Of a stretch of DNA of 64,000 nucleotides, positions 16,379 through 25,984 are shown in pieces (the stretch's first letter is position 1; each line of letters opens with the position of its first letter). Origin of the DNA: Pantoea sp. Ep11b (GTDB lineage: Bacteria > Pseudomonadota > Gammaproteobacteria > Enterobacterales > Enterobacteriaceae); NCBI RefSeq assembly GCF_040783975.1, contig NZ_CP160631.1, forward strand, positions 496,001 through 560,000. Direction: 5' to 3'. A model generated the notes under the pieces. It worked only from the letters and a program-made list of their open reading frames with translations, made no database searches and was not told the origin of the DNA. A program made the translations under genes and the position numbers.

Positions 16379-16807
16379 ATGTCTTTAGAACAAGTGGTTT
16401 ACCGCGCCAAAGCCAAAGCAACCGGTGGTCGCGATGGTCGTGCAACCTCTTCTGACGGTGTGCTGGACGTGAAACTGGGCGTGCCAAAAGAGATGGGTGG
16501 TGCAGGCGGTGAAGTCACCAACCCTGAGCAGCTGTTTGCTGCGGGTTACTCTGCCTGCTTCATCGGCGCGATGAAGTTTGTTGCTGGCCGTGACAAAATC
16601 GCTATGCCAAAAGATGCATGGATCGAAGGTGAAGTGGGCATCGGTCCTATTCCCAACGGTTTTGGTATTGAAGCGACGCTGAACATTCATCTGCCTGGCA
16701 TGGATGAAGCAGAAGCGCAGAAGCTGGTGGATGCGGCACATATCGTCTGCCCTTACTCAAACGCGACCCGCAACAACATCGACGTCACGCTGAATATCCT
16801 CTGCTAA
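16379..16807 (+). CDS. ohr: Organic hydroperoxide resistance protein Ohr
   Basis: 142 aa, full length. Ohr is a thiol peroxidase that reduces organic and fatty acid hydroperoxides using lipoyl thiols. The peroxidatic C60 (YSACFIGA) and resolving C124 ([11 protein letters not shown]) are present, as are the active-site Arg18 (GRDGR) and Glu50 ([13 protein letters not shown]). It lies downstream of ohrR and ends at a strong terminator. An induction by peroxides through OhrR is expected. Confidence 0.96.
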   Translation: MSLEQVVYRAKAKATGGRDGRATSSDGVLDVKLGVPKEMGGAGGEVTNPEQLFAAGYSACFIGAMKFVAGRDKIAMPKDAWIEGEVGIGPIPNGFGIEATLNIHLPGMDEAEAQKLVDAAHIVCPYSNATRNNIDVTLNILC

Positions 16808-16814
16808 GCGTGCT

Positions 16815-16845
16815 GCGGGCCTGATACGCAGGCCCGCTTCTTTTC
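16815..16845 (+). terminator. Rho-independent terminator of ohr
   Basis: A perfect 9-bp stem GCGGGCCTG / CAGGCCCGC, 5-nt loop, followed by TTCTTTTCT, starting 8 nt after the stop. Confidence 0.9.
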
Positions 16846-17105
16846 TGCTGCGCACTGCGGCAATGTCCTCCCACGAATCCTCTCATTGTGTAAAAAAAGG
16901 CGCTAATCGGGTCATCAGTGATTATTTTCTGGCCTGACAAGAGCGGCCATGCTTTACTGAGCCACCTCGCGTTACAGCCTGTTAGCCCGTTCAGAATTTT
17001 CCTTCATCTTTGTCCGGTCCGCTTATTCGGCGAACTCTGTCGCGTTTCGGTAGTCACATAACAAGATTTGGTCAAGCGCTTCACTCCGGAGAAACACCTT
17101 TTTTC

Positions 17106-18797
17106 ATGAATTATATTAAAACCCTGTCTCAGCAAAAGTTATCGCTCTTGCTGGCGCTCTATCTCGGTATCTTACTGAATTTACCGATTTTCTATCGCCG
17201 TTTTGATGGTTTTCTCAGGCATTCTACGATAACGAACTGGCTGACTGCCGTCACCGAGGTGGTCGCCATTGTGCTGCTGACGTTCTTCCTGATGCGCCTG
17301 CTGTCGCTGGGAGGAAAGTGGTTTTATCGCGTGCTGGCCACGCTGATCGTGCTGATTTCTGTCGCCGCGGCCTATTACATGGCGTTTTTTAACGTTGTGA
17401 TTGGTTACGGTATTGTGGCGTCAGTGATGACGACCGACACCGATCTCTCTAAAGAGGTCGTGGGTTATCATTTCATCCTGTGGATGGTGCTGGTCAGCGC
17501 GTTGCCGCTGCTGATGATCTGGCGCAACCGGCTGAGCATGACGCTGAATGAGCAGTTGCGGACGCCGGGGCAGCGCCTGAAACCGACCCTGGTTATGCTG
17601 CTCTGTGTCGCGCTGGTCTGGCTGCCCATCCGCTTTTTCGACAAGCTGCAGAAGCACAACGAAGAGATCACCAATATCGATCTGCCGAGCTACGGCGGGG
17701 TGGTAGCGCACTCCTATCTGCCGTCTAACTGGCTGGCGGCGGTCGGACTGTTTGCGTGGACCCGCGTGGATGAGTCTCTGAAAAACGAGGAGCTGCTTGA
17801 TCCGGCGAAGAAGTTTACCTATGTTGCGCCTGCCGGGCTGGACGATACCTATGTGGTGTTTGTGATTGGCGAGACCACGCGCTGGGATCACATGGGGATG
17901 CTGGGCTATGAGCGTGATACCACGCCGAAGCTGTCCAAAGAGAAGAACCTGGTGGCCTTCCGGGGTGAGTCCTGTGATACCGCGACCAAACTGTCGCTGC
18001 GCTGCATGTTCGTGCGCGAGGGCGGCACCATGGATAATCCGGGGCGTACGCTGAAAGAGCAGAACGTGTTTGCGGTGATGAAAGAGCTGGGCTTTACCTC
18101 GGAACTGTTTGCGATGCAGAGCGAGGTCTGGTTCTACGATAACGTAAATGCCAATAACTTTGCTTTCCGCGAGCAGATTGGTTCAGAGAAGCGCAATCAG
18201 GGTAAAGCGGTCGATGACATGCTGCTGGTGCCGGAGATGAAAGCGTCACTGGATCGTTTCCCGAAAGGCAAGCATCTGGTGGTGCTGCACACCAAAGGGT
18301 CGCACTATCTCTATTCACAGCGTTATCCGCGCAGCTTCGCGAAATATCAGCCGGAGTGCATGGGCGTGGATGAGACCTGTAGTAAAGCGCAGTTGATTAA
18401 TGCTTATGATAACTCGGTGCTCTATGTCGATAGCATGCTGGACAGCGTGCTGGACCAGCTGCGCGACAAGAAGGCGATCGTCTTCTATGCAGCCGATCAC
18501 GGTGAGTCGATCAGCGAGAATATGCATCTGCATGGCACGCCGCGTGAGATGGCCCCCCCTGAGCAGTTCCGGGTGCCCATGATGGTCTGGGCGTCTGATA
18601 AATACCTGGAAGACAGCCAGAACCGCAGCAACTTTGAGCGTCTGCAGGCGCAGCAGCGTGTAGGGCGTACTCATCGGCATGTTGAGCTGTTCGATACCAT
18701 TCTGGGTTGTCTGGGGTATACCTCGCCAGATGGAGGCATTAATCCGGCCAATAACTGGTGCCAGGCACCGGATAAGAGTCAGGCTAAGTCGCTGTAG
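17106..18797 (+). CDS. eptB: Kdo2-lipid A phosphoethanolamine 7''-transferase EptB
   Basis: 563 aa from ATG 17106 (MNYIKTLSQQKLSLLL matches the E. coli N-terminus; 32 upstream codons are unsupported). EptB adds phosphoethanolamine to the outer Kdo sugar of lipopolysaccharide core. About five N-terminal membrane helices (residues 10-190) are followed by a periplasmic alkaline phosphatase-fold domain. Metal and nucleophile motifs: VIGETTRWDHMGMLGYER, CDTATKLSLRC (nucleophile Thr), and FYAADHGESISE. Placed upstream of tRNA-Pro and dpp as in E. coli. A related enzyme, BcsG, is encoded 20 kb away and modifies cellulose. Confidence 0.96.
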   Translation: MNYIKTLSQQKLSLLLALYLGILLNLPIFYRRFDGFLRHSTITNWLTAVTEVVAIVLLTFFLMRLLSLGGKWFYRVLATLIVLISVAAAYYMAFFNVVIGYGIVASVMTTDTDLSKEVVGYHFILWMVLVSALPLLMIWRNRLSMTLNEQLRTPGQRLKPTLVMLLCVALVWLPIRFFDKLQKHNEEITNIDLPSYGGVVAHSYLPSNWLAAVGLFAWTRVDESLKNEELLDPAKKFTYVAPAGLDDTYVVFVIGETTRWDHMGMLGYERDTTPKLSKEKNLVAFRGESCDTATKLSLRCMFVREGGTMDNPGRTLKEQNVFAVMKELGFTSELFAMQSEVWFYDNVNANNFAFREQIGSEKRNQGKAVDDMLLVPEMKASLDRFPKGKHLVVLHTKGSHYLYSQRYPRSFAKYQPECMGVDETCSKAQLINAYDNSVLYVDSMLDSVLDQLRDKKAIVFYAADHGESISENMHLHGTPREMAPPEQFRVPMMVWASDKYLEDSQNRSNFERLQAQQRVGRTHRHVELFDTILGCLGYTSPDGGINPANNWCQAPDKSQAKSL

Positions 18798-18922
18798 CAG
18801 AGGATGAAAAGGCAGCGGCAGGCGGCTGAAGCCCGTTAACCGTGTGCTTTCCAGGCGATCGGCGGCAAAAGCTCAAAAAGCGGTTGACGCTGTTCGGGGG
18901 TAGCAGTAACATGCGCCCCCAT

Positions 18923-18999
18923 CGGCGAGTAGCGCAGCTTGGTAGCGCAACTGGTTTGGGACCAGTGGGTCGGAGGTTCGAATCCTCTCTCGCCGACCA
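18923..18999 (+). tRNA. tRNA-Pro (anticodon TGG)
   Basis: 77 nt with encoded CCA. Acceptor CGGCGAG / CTCGCCG; anticodon stem ACTGG / CCAGT with loop TTTGGGA giving anticodon TGG; T-arm GGAGGTTCGAATCCTC. It looks identical to E. coli proM as I remember it. The E. coli tRNA at this place (between eptB and dppA) is proK with anticodon CGG. Confidence 0.97.
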
Positions 19000-19008
19000 T
19001 ATTTAAGA

Positions 19009-19036
19009 AACCTGTCTGAAAAGACAGGTTTTTTTT
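19009..19036 (+). terminator. Rho-independent terminator after tRNA-Pro
   Basis: AACCTGTCT pairs with AGACAGGTT across a 4-nt loop and is followed by eight T, about 10 nt after the tRNA. Confidence 0.92.
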
Positions 19037-19119
19037 CGTCTGCAGAAAAGAGGATTACGGGCAGGCGCCTGGTACTGAGCGGGCTTCAGGAAGCCTGCGC
19101 CTTCCGCAAAGACGCAAAA

Positions 19120-19162
19120 CCGCCATCCCTGGCGGGCTCAGCGCGGGCCATCCCTGGCCCGC
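19120..19162. repeat. Twin hairpins with identical ATCCCT loops
   Basis: CCGCC-ATCCCT-GGCGG (19120-19135) and GCGGGCC-ATCCCT-GGCCCGC (19143-19162). The two stems are different but the 6-nt loop is the same, which suggests duplicated copies of an intergenic palindromic repeat. Confidence 0.6.
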
Positions 19163-19182
19163 TATGCTTTGCTACAGGCGCG

Positions 19183-19270
19183 GGCTCCCTTCGCTTTACG
19201 TCCGGCAGAGGCATCAGGTGCCAATACAGACACTTCAGACTAAATCCGTGAGCCTCTTACCGCAGCGCAT
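19183..19270. repeat. 88-bp direct repeat, copy 1
   Basis: Begins GGCTCCCTTCGCTTTAC and ends CCGCAGCGCAT. It matches 19381-19468 along its whole length with roughly eight mismatches and no gaps. Confidence 0.8.
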
Positions 19271-19380
19271 AATCTAAGGCGCAGGGAACAGGGGCAGAAG
19301 AGAAAAGCGTCCAGGGAAGGTTTAAGCGCCTTTCCGATCTGACCGTGTTTCCGGCGCATTCCCGATCCGACAGCCATGCA

Positions 19381-19468
19381 GGCTCCCTTCGCTTTACATC
19401 CGGCAGAGGTTTCAGGTGCCAATACGGACACTTCAGACTAAATCCGTGAGCCGCTTACCGCAGTGCAT
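19381..19468. repeat. 88-bp direct repeat, copy 2
   Basis: Second copy, starting 198 bp after the start of copy 1. A shorter motif, GCATTCCCGATC plus CAGC, also occurs twice (near 19357 and 19464), so the unit of duplication may be larger and partly decayed. Confidence 0.8.
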
Positions 19469-20230
19469 TCCCGATCTGGCAGCTAGGCAGGATCCCCTGG
19501 TGTTATAGTTGACAGAGGTGGCAGGCAATGAAAAAAAGATAACATAATCAATCTTTTATCATCCCGCAGCTCACAGGTGTCGTCGGACAAAGGGTCCCGG
19601 ATTTTCCTGCGTTATCAGGCGGCGGATGTCAACCCCACAACGCCTCTGCCTTTTCCTGAAAGTTCCAGTAAAACCCGTTCGTCACCCGTTTCGCTGATTG
19701 ACCGCTGTTATGGCCGTTTTCGCGCTGACAGCCCTTGCCACATCAGAGATGCCAGCATAATTCGCGACACGTTCTTCTTATGACCGAAAGCGTCAACATG
19801 CTGATTTCTTATACTTACTTACCAGCATATTCCGCTGGATGAACGTCATAACGCACGGTGAATCGTTCAGTTATTCAGCATTTATCGGTGAAATTTTTAA
19901 GTTTTTTAGCGGTGAGAATCACTAGCGACAGAGTCGCCGTCCAGCACAATGCACGGAAACCAGGCCTTCTGCGCTGTGCATTGTATGGCTTTCAAGGCAA
20001 AACGGTTTTTATTACCGTTGCATGCTATTCCTCACACTCTGTGTAAATAAGTAACCGTTGTATTGACGTTCTTTGCAACTGTTGACAAATTGATGCGTCA
20101 ATAAACGTGCAGTTACGGAATTTTCTGAATGCCCGGTCGGCATAAGAAAAACAAACAGTATCGTGCGTTTACGCCACCCGTTCGGTGGTCCGCCTGAACC
20201 GCATAAAAAAATCAGAGGTCGGGCAATACA

Positions 20231-20249
20231 CACAACATCACATCACAAT
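20231..20249 (+). promoter_or_regulatory. CA-rich leader of dppA, likely GcvB sRNA target
   Basis: CACAACATCACATCACAAT lies just before the ribosome site GGAG of dppA. It contains CACAACAT, which fits the C/A-rich motif bound by the G/U-rich R1 region of sRNA GcvB; dppA is an established GcvB target in E. coli and Salmonella. Confidence 0.65.
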
Positions 20250-20260
20250 GGAGCAAAAGC

Positions 20261-21871
20261 ATGATCAACTCCCTGGCTAAATCCGGGATGCTGAAGGTCG
20301 GTCTGAGCCTGATTGCTATGACTGTCGCCGCCGGTGTTCAGGCAAAAACCCTGGTTTACTGTTCTGAAGGTTCGCCGGAAGGCTTTAACCCGCAGTTGTT
20401 CACCTCGGGCACCACCTACGATGCCAGCTCACGTCAGATCTACAACCGACTGGTTGAGTTCACTATCGGCACCACCGAACTGCACGCGGCGCTGGCAGAG
20501 AAATGGGATGTCAGCGAAGACGGTAAAACCTACACCTTCCACCTGCGTAAAGGCGTGAAGTGGCAGACCACCAAAGATTTTAAACCGACGCGCGAATTTA
20601 ACGCGGATGATGTGGTGTTCACCTTCGAGCGCCAGCTGGACAAAAATAACGCCTACCACGGCGTTTCCGGCGGCAGCTACGAATATTTCGAAGGCATGGA
20701 TATGCCGAAGCTGATCAGCAAAGTCGAAAAAGTGGACGACCACACCGTACGCTTCGTGCTGACGCGTCCTGAAGCGCCGTTCCTGGCCGATCTCGGTATG
20801 GACTTCGCCTCAATTCTGTCGAAAGAGTACGCCGACAACATGCTGAAAGCGGGCACTCCGCAGAACGTCGACCTGAATCCGGTGGGTACAGGGCCGTTCC
20901 AGCTGCTGCAGTACCAGAAAGATTCCCGCATCCTGTATAAAGCGAACCCGGATTACTGGGGCACCAAGCCTAAAATCGATCGCCTGGTCTTCTCAATCAC
21001 GCCAGACGCGTCCGTGCGTTACGCCAAGCTGCAGAAAGGCGAATGCCAGGTGATGCCGTACCCGAACCCGGCTGACATCGCCCGTATGAAGCAGGACAAA
21101 AACATCAATCTGTATGAGCAGGCTGGCCTGAACGTCGGTTATCTGTCGTACAACGTTGAGAAAAAACCGCTGGATAACCTGAAAGTGCGCCAGGCACTGA
21201 CCATGGCGGTCAACAAAAAGGCAATCATCGACGCCGTTTATCAGGGTGCAGGCCAGCCGGCTAAAAACCTGATCCCACCAACAATGTGGGGCTACAACGA
21301 TGCGGTGAAAGATTACGCGTACGATCCTGAGAAAGCCAAAGCGCTGCTGAAAGAAGCGGGCATGGCGGACGGTTTCTCCATCGACCTGTGGGCGATGCCG
21401 GTTCAGCGTCCTTACAACCCGAACGCACGCCGCATGGCGGAGATGATCCAGAGCGACTGGGCGAAGATTGGCGTGAAAGCCAAAATCGTCACCTACGAGT
21501 GGGGCGAATATCTGAAGCGTGCTAAAGCGGGCGAGCACCAGACCGTCATGATGGGCTGGACCGGCGACAACGGTGACCCGGATAACTTCCTGGCAACGCT
21601 GTTCAGCTGTTCAGCGGCCAAAGATGGCTCTAACTACTCGCGCTGGTGTGATAAATCCTTCGAGGATCAGATCCAGCCAGCCCGCGCCACCGCCGATCAG
21701 GCGAAGCGCATCGAGTACTACAAGCAGGCTCAGGTTGTAATGCATGACCAGGCACCGGCGCTGATGATCGCGCACTCAACGGTCTATGAACCGGTCAGCA
21801 AGAAAGTCTCCGGCTACAAAGTCGATCCGCTGGGCGGACACTACTTTGCTCAGGTAGACATTAAAGAATAA
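20261..21871 (+). CDS. dppA: Periplasmic dipeptide-binding protein
   Basis: 536 aa. N-terminal Sec signal peptide (MINSLAKSGMLKVGLSLIAM... GVQA), mature protein starting KTLVYCSEGSPEGFNPQ as in E. coli DppA. It is the substrate-binding protein of the Dpp ABC importer and also serves dipeptide chemotaxis and haem uptake in E. coli. Family SBP_bac_5. First gene of dppABCDF; a GC-rich hairpin after the stop probably raises its mRNA level over the membrane components. Its leader carries a likely GcvB site. Confidence 0.98.
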   Translation: MINSLAKSGMLKVGLSLIAMTVAAGVQAKTLVYCSEGSPEGFNPQLFTSGTTYDASSRQIYNRLVEFTIGTTELHAALAEKWDVSEDGKTYTFHLRKGVKWQTTKDFKPTREFNADDVVFTFERQLDKNNAYHGVSGGSYEYFEGMDMPKLISKVEKVDDHTVRFVLTRPEAPFLADLGMDFASILSKEYADNMLKAGTPQNVDLNPVGTGPFQLLQYQKDSRILYKANPDYWGTKPKIDRLVFSITPDASVRYAKLQKGECQVMPYPNPADIARMKQDKNINLYEQAGLNVGYLSYNVEKKPLDNLKVRQALTMAVNKKAIIDAVYQGAGQPAKNLIPPTMWGYNDAVKDYAYDPEKAKALLKEAGMADGFSIDLWAMPVQRPYNPNARRMAEMIQSDWAKIGVKAKIVTYEWGEYLKRAKAGEHQTVMMGWTGDNGDPDNFLATLFSCSAAKDGSNYSRWCDKSFEDQIQPARATADQAKRIEYYKQAQVVMHDQAPALMIAHSTVYEPVSKKVSGYKVDPLGGHYFAQVDIKE

Positions 21872-21882
21872 TTGTCGCATTT

Positions 21883-21907
21883 CCGGGGCGGCTGCGCGTC
21901 GCCCCGG
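21883..21907 (+). promoter_or_regulatory. Hairpin between dppA and dppB
   Basis: A perfect 8-bp stem CCGGGGCG / CGCCCCGG with a 9-nt loop, 12 nt after the dppA stop and without a U-run. It probably stabilises the dppA transcript or causes partial termination. Confidence 0.65.
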
Positions 21908-22041
21908 CTCTATCTCCCTGTTTTACTGGAAACGGTAGAGGCGCAGCCTGTCTGCGTCGCGGTCGGGCCTACCCGATCGTCAGATGTAAGCAATAACCCC
22001 CCTCGCGGCGACGGTCGCGCGGACAAGAGAGAAACCGGATT

Positions 22042-23061
22042 ATGCTGCAGTTCATACTCCGACGTCTGGGCCTTGTCATCCCAACGTTTATTGGCATTAC
22101 ACTACTTACTTTCGCGTTTGTTCATATGATCCCCGGCGATCCGGTGCTGATCATGGCGGGTGAACGCGGTATTTCACCTGAACGTCATGCACAGTTAATG
22201 GCGCTGCTGGGTCTGGATCAGCCACTGTGGAAACAGTATCTGAACTACATCAACGGCGTGTTACATGGCGACCTCGGCATTTCACTCAAGAGCCGTATCC
22301 CGGTCTGGGATGAGTTCGTGCCGCGCTTCAAAGCGACGCTGGAACTCGGCATCTGCGCCATGATCTTCGCCGTCGCTATCGGCATCCCAGTGGGGGTTCT
22401 GGCGGCCGTGAAACGTGGCTCGATTTTCGACCATACGGCGGTAGGCATCTCACTGACCGGCTACTCCATGCCGATTTTCTGGTGGGGCATCATGCTGATC
22501 ATGCTGGTCTCGGTGCAGTTCAACCTGACGCCGGTGTCCGGGCGGGTGGGCGACAGCGTCTTCCTGGACGACACCCTGCCGCTGACCGGCTTCATGCTGA
22601 TCGATACCTTCTTCTGGGGCGAGCCGGGTGATTTCCACGATGCGGTCATGCACATGATTCTGCCCGCCATCGTCCTTGGCACCATCCCGCTGGCAGTGAT
22701 TGTGCGTATGACGCGCTCGGCCATGCTCGAAGTCCTGGGTGAAGATTACATCCGTACGGCGCGCGCCAAGGGCCTGACGCGGATGCGCGTTATCGTGGTG
22801 CATGCGCTGCGCAACGCCATGCTGCCGGTGGTGACGGTGATTGGTCTGCAGGTCGGCACGCTGCTGGCCGGGGCGATTCTGACCGAAACCATCTTCTCCT
22901 GGCCGGGTCTGGGCCGCTGGCTGATTGAAGCGTTGCAGCGCCGCGACTACCCGGTGGTGCAGGGCGGGGTGCTGCTGACCGCCGTTCTGATTATTCTGGT
23001 CAACCTGCTGGTTGATCTGCTGTATGGCGTGGTGAACCCGCGCATACGTCACAAGAAATAA
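22042..23061 (+). CDS. dppB: Dipeptide ABC transporter permease DppB
   Basis: 339 aa inner-membrane permease with about six transmembrane helices. The BPD_transp_1 loop that contacts the ATPase is seen as EDYIRTARAKGLTRMRVIVVHALRNAMLP. N-terminus MLQFILRRLGLVIPTFIGITLLTF matches E. coli. It pairs with DppC to form the channel. The 170-nt gap after dppA contains the hairpin. Confidence 0.97.
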   Translation: MLQFILRRLGLVIPTFIGITLLTFAFVHMIPGDPVLIMAGERGISPERHAQLMALLGLDQPLWKQYLNYINGVLHGDLGISLKSRIPVWDEFVPRFKATLELGICAMIFAVAIGIPVGVLAAVKRGSIFDHTAVGISLTGYSMPIFWWGIMLIMLVSVQFNLTPVSGRVGDSVFLDDTLPLTGFMLIDTFFWGEPGDFHDAVMHMILPAIVLGTIPLAVIVRMTRSAMLEVLGEDYIRTARAKGLTRMRVIVVHALRNAMLPVVTVIGLQVGTLLAGAILTETIFSWPGLGRWLIEALQRRDYPVVQGGVLLTAVLIILVNLLVDLLYGVVNPRIRHKK

Positions 23062-23070
23062 GGGGGCATC

Positions 23071-23973
23071 ATGTCTGTTGTTGAACCCGGCAGCGTTAAC
23101 GTTGCACCCAAGCCGATGACCCCATTTCAGGAATTCTGGCACTACTTTAAACGTAACAAAGGCGCGGTCATCGGCCTGGTGTACATCATCATTGTGCTGC
23201 TGTGCGCCATCTTTGCCGATGTGCTGGCCCCGCACTCTCCTGCGGAGCAGTTCCGCGATGCGCTGCTGCATCCGCCGGTCTGGCAGGAGGGTGGAAGCTG
23301 GAGCTACATTCTGGGCACCGACGATGTGGGCCGTGACGTGCTGTCGCGCCTGATGTTTGGTGCGCGCCTGTCGCTGCTGGTGGGCTGTCTGGTGGTGGTG
23401 CTGTCGCTGATTTTCGGCGTGATATTCGGCCTGCTGGCGGGCTATCTCGGCGGCGTGGTCGATGCCACCATCATGCGTCTGGTCGATATCATGCTGGCGC
23501 TGCCCAGCCTGCTGCTGGCCCTGGTGCTGGTCGCTATTTTCGGCCCGTCCATCGTTAACGCTTCGATTGCACTGACCTTTGTGGCGCTGCCGCACTATAT
23601 CCGTCTGACGCGCGCGGCGGTGCTGGTGGAAGTCAACCGCGACTACGTGACCGCCTCCGGCGTCGCGGGCGCCGGTATGCTGCGCCAGATGTTCGTGAAT
23701 ATTCTGCCTAACTGCCTGGCACCGCTGATCGTGCAGGCTTCATTAGGCTTCTCCAACGCCATTCTCGACATGGCGGCGTTGGGCTTTCTCGGTATGGGTG
23801 CGCAACCGCCAACGCCGGAGTGGGGCACCATGCTCTCCGACGTTCTGCAGTATGCGCAAAGTGCCTGGTGGGTGGTGACCTTCCCCGGACTGGTCATTCT
23901 GCTGACCGTGCTGGCATTTAACCTGATGGGCGATGGTTTGCGTGATGCACTCGACCCGAAACTCAAGCAGTAA
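23071..23973 (+). CDS. dppC: Dipeptide ABC transporter permease DppC
   Basis: 300 aa, second permease. Has the N-terminal OppC-type segment (FQEFWHYFKRNKGAVIGLVYIIIVL), the periplasmic loop with LGTDDVGRDVLSRL, and the EAA loop VNRDYVTASGVAGAGMLRQMFVNILPN. Starts 9 nt after dppB and is followed by dppD after 12 nt, so translation is probably coupled. Confidence 0.97.
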   Translation: MSVVEPGSVNVAPKPMTPFQEFWHYFKRNKGAVIGLVYIIIVLLCAIFADVLAPHSPAEQFRDALLHPPVWQEGGSWSYILGTDDVGRDVLSRLMFGARLSLLVGCLVVVLSLIFGVIFGLLAGYLGGVVDATIMRLVDIMLALPSLLLALVLVAIFGPSIVNASIALTFVALPHYIRLTRAAVLVEVNRDYVTASGVAGAGMLRQMFVNILPNCLAPLIVQASLGFSNAILDMAALGFLGMGAQPPTPEWGTMLSDVLQYAQSAWWVVTFPGLVILLTVLAFNLMGDGLRDALDPKLKQ

Positions 23974-23985
23974 AGAGGCACCGAG

Positions 23986-24972
23986 ATGGCGTTATTAAAT
24001 GTAGACAAACTGTCGGTGCATTTCGGTGACGAAAAAGCACCTTTCCGCGCGGTTGACCGCATCAGTTATCAGGTTGAGCAGGGCCAGGTCGTGGGCATTG
24101 TGGGCGAGTCCGGCTCCGGCAAATCGGTCAGCTCACTGGCGATCATGGGGCTGATCGATTTCCCTGGCAAGGTGATGGCGGAGAAGCTGGAGTTCAACCA
24201 GCGCGACCTGAAACGCATCTCCGAAAAAGAGCGCCGCCAGTTAGTGGGCGCAGAAGTGGCGATGATTTTCCAGGACCCGATGACCAGCCTCAACCCCTGC
24301 TACACCGTGGGCTACCAGATTATGGAAGCGATCAAGGTGCATCAGGGCGGCAACAAACGCACCCGCCGTCAGCGGGCGATCGACCTGCTCAATCAGGTCG
24401 GTATTCCCGATCCGGCGTCGCGGCTTGATGTCTACCCGCATCAGCTGTCGGGCGGGATGAGTCAGCGTGTGATGATCGCCATGGCAATCGCCTGTCGGCC
24501 TAAGCTGTTAATCGCCGATGAGCCGACCACGGCGCTCGACGTGACTATTCAGGCGCAGATCATTGAGCTGCTGCTGGAGTTACAGCGTCAGGAGAACATG
24601 GCGCTGATCCTGATTACGCACGATCTGGCGCTGGTGGCCGAAGCGGCGCACCACATTATCGTGATGTATGCCGGTCAGGTGGTGGAGAGCGGCAAAGCCG
24701 GCGATATCTTTAAAGCACCGCGCCATCCCTATACGCAGGCGCTGCTGCGTGCGCTGCCGGAGTTTGCGGCAGACAAAGCGCGTCTGGCCTCACTGCCGGG
24801 CGTGGTGCCGGGCAAGTATGATCGCCCGATTGGCTGTCTGCTGAATCCACGCTGCCCCTATGCGACTGACCGCTGTCGTCAGGAAGAACCCGAACTGCGC
24901 ACCATTCCAGGACGCCAGTCCAAGTGTCACTATCCGCTGGACGATGCCGGGAGACCAACCTATGAGTCATGA
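23986..24972 (+). CDS. dppD: Dipeptide ABC transporter ATP-binding protein DppD
   Basis: 328 aa. Walker A GESGSGKS, signature [15 protein letters not shown], Walker [14 protein letters not shown]-loop [11 protein letters not shown]. The C-terminal oligopeptide-transporter domain has the Cys-rich segment [20 protein letters not shown], which in this family can hold an iron-sulfur cluster. Its last 11 nt overlap dppF. Confidence 0.97.
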   Translation: MALLNVDKLSVHFGDEKAPFRAVDRISYQVEQGQVVGIVGESGSGKSVSSLAIMGLIDFPGKVMAEKLEFNQRDLKRISEKERRQLVGAEVAMIFQDPMTSLNPCYTVGYQIMEAIKVHQGGNKRTRRQRAIDLLNQVGIPDPASRLDVYPHQLSGGMSQRVMIAMAIACRPKLLIADEPTTALDVTIQAQIIELLLELQRQENMALILITHDLALVAEAAHHIIVMYAGQVVESGKAGDIFKAPRHPYTQALLRALPEFAADKARLASLPGVVPGKYDRPIGCLLNPRCPYATDRCRQEEPELRTIPGRQSKCHYPLDDAGRPTYES

Positions 24973-25984
24973 AACCAATAAAGATCAGTTCCTGCTGCAG
25001 GCCATCGATCTGAAGAAACACTACCCGGTGAAGAAGGGGCTGTTTGGTCAGGAGCGCCTGGTTAAAGCACTGGATGGCGTCTCATTTAATCTGGAGCGGG
25101 GCAAAACCCTGGCGGTGGTAGGGGAGTCCGGCTGTGGCAAATCAACCCTGGGCCGCCTGCTGACCATGATCGAAACGCCAACCGAAGGGCAGCTCTACTG
25201 GCACGGTCAGGATCTGCTGAAGCACGATCCGCAGGCGCAGAAGCTGCGTCGACAGAAAATCCAGATCGTGTTCCAGAACCCGTACGGCTCGCTCAATCCG
25301 CGTAAGAAAGTAAGCCAGATTCTGGAAGAGCCGCTGGTGATCAACACGCAGCTGACCAAAGCGGAACGCCGCGAGAAGACGCTGGAGATGATGGCGAAAG
25401 TGGGCCTGAAGACCGAGCATTACGATCGCTATCCGCACATGTTCTCCGGCGGTCAGCGTCAGCGTATTGCTATCGCGCGCGGGCTGATGCTTGACCCGGA
25501 TGTCCTGATCGCCGATGAGCCGGTTTCCGCGCTTGATGTCTCGGTACGTGCTCAGGTGCTTAACCTGATGATGGATCTGCAACAGGATATGGGGCTCTCT
25601 TACGTCTTCATTTCGCACGATCTGTCGGTGGTGGAGCACATTGCCGATGAGGTGATGGTGATGTATCTCGGCCGCTGCGTCGAGAAGGGGAGTAAAGAGG
25701 CGATCTTCTCTAATCCCCGCCATCCTTACACCCAGGCCCTGCTCTCCGCGACACCGCGCCTGAACCCGGACGACCGCCGTGAGCGTATCAAGCTGACCGG
25801 CGAACTGCCCAGCCCGCTCAATCCGCCGCCGGGCTGCGCCTTCAATGCGCGCTGTCATCGTCGTTTTGGCACCTGCGTCCAGCTGCAGCCGAAGCTGAAA
25901 AACTATGGCGGACAGGAGATTGCCTGCTTTGCTGTGGATCAGGATGAGAATCAGCCAGTGGGTGTGGCAGAGAAGGTCAGCTAA
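24962..25984 (+). CDS. dppF: Dipeptide ABC transporter ATP-binding protein DppF
   Basis: 340 aa from ATG 24962, inside the end of dppD (11-nt overlap); a longer upstream frame is not used. Walker A GESGCGKS, signature [15 protein letters not shown], Walker [14 protein letters not shown]-loop [11 protein letters not shown], and C-terminal Cys pattern [14 protein letters not shown]. It pairs with DppD to power uptake. Last gene of the operon. Confidence 0.97.
   Translation: MSHETNKDQFLLQAIDLKKHYPVKKGLFGQERLVKALDGVSFNLERGKTLAVVGESGCGKSTLGRLLTMIETPTEGQLYWHGQDLLKHDPQAQKLRRQKIQIVFQNPYGSLNPRKKVSQILEEPLVINTQLTKAERREKTLEMMAKVGLKTEHYDRYPHMFSGGQRQRIAIARGLMLDPDVLIADEPVSALDVSVRAQVLNLMMDLQQDMGLSYVFISHDLSVVEHIADEVMVMYLGRCVEKGSKEAIFSNPRHPYTQALLSATPRLNPDDRRERIKLTGELPSPLNPPPGCAFNARCHRRFGTCVQLQPKLKNYGGQEIACFAVDQDENQPVGVAEKVS

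Larger units (their letters stand above)
19037..20260. other. 1.2-kb gene-free region between tRNA-Pro and dppA
   Basis: No reading frame here looks coding. The left half (19080-19500) carries twin hairpins with the same loop and an 88-bp direct repeat (listed separately). The right half (19500-20260) has lower GC and must contain the dppA promoter and long 5' leader, ending in a CA-rich segment in front of the start codon. A phage or island remnant downstream of a tRNA is possible, but I see no integrase or 3' tRNA copy. Confidence 0.6.

Noticed and set aside
18923-19500. Genomic island integrated at the tRNA-Pro gene
   Set aside because: No integrase gene, no second copy of the tRNA 3' end and no cargo genes; only local repeats are seen.
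19400-20233. Small reading frames between the tRNA and dppA
   Set aside because: They lack ribosome sites and similarity to known families, and their composition is like the surrounding non-coding sequence.
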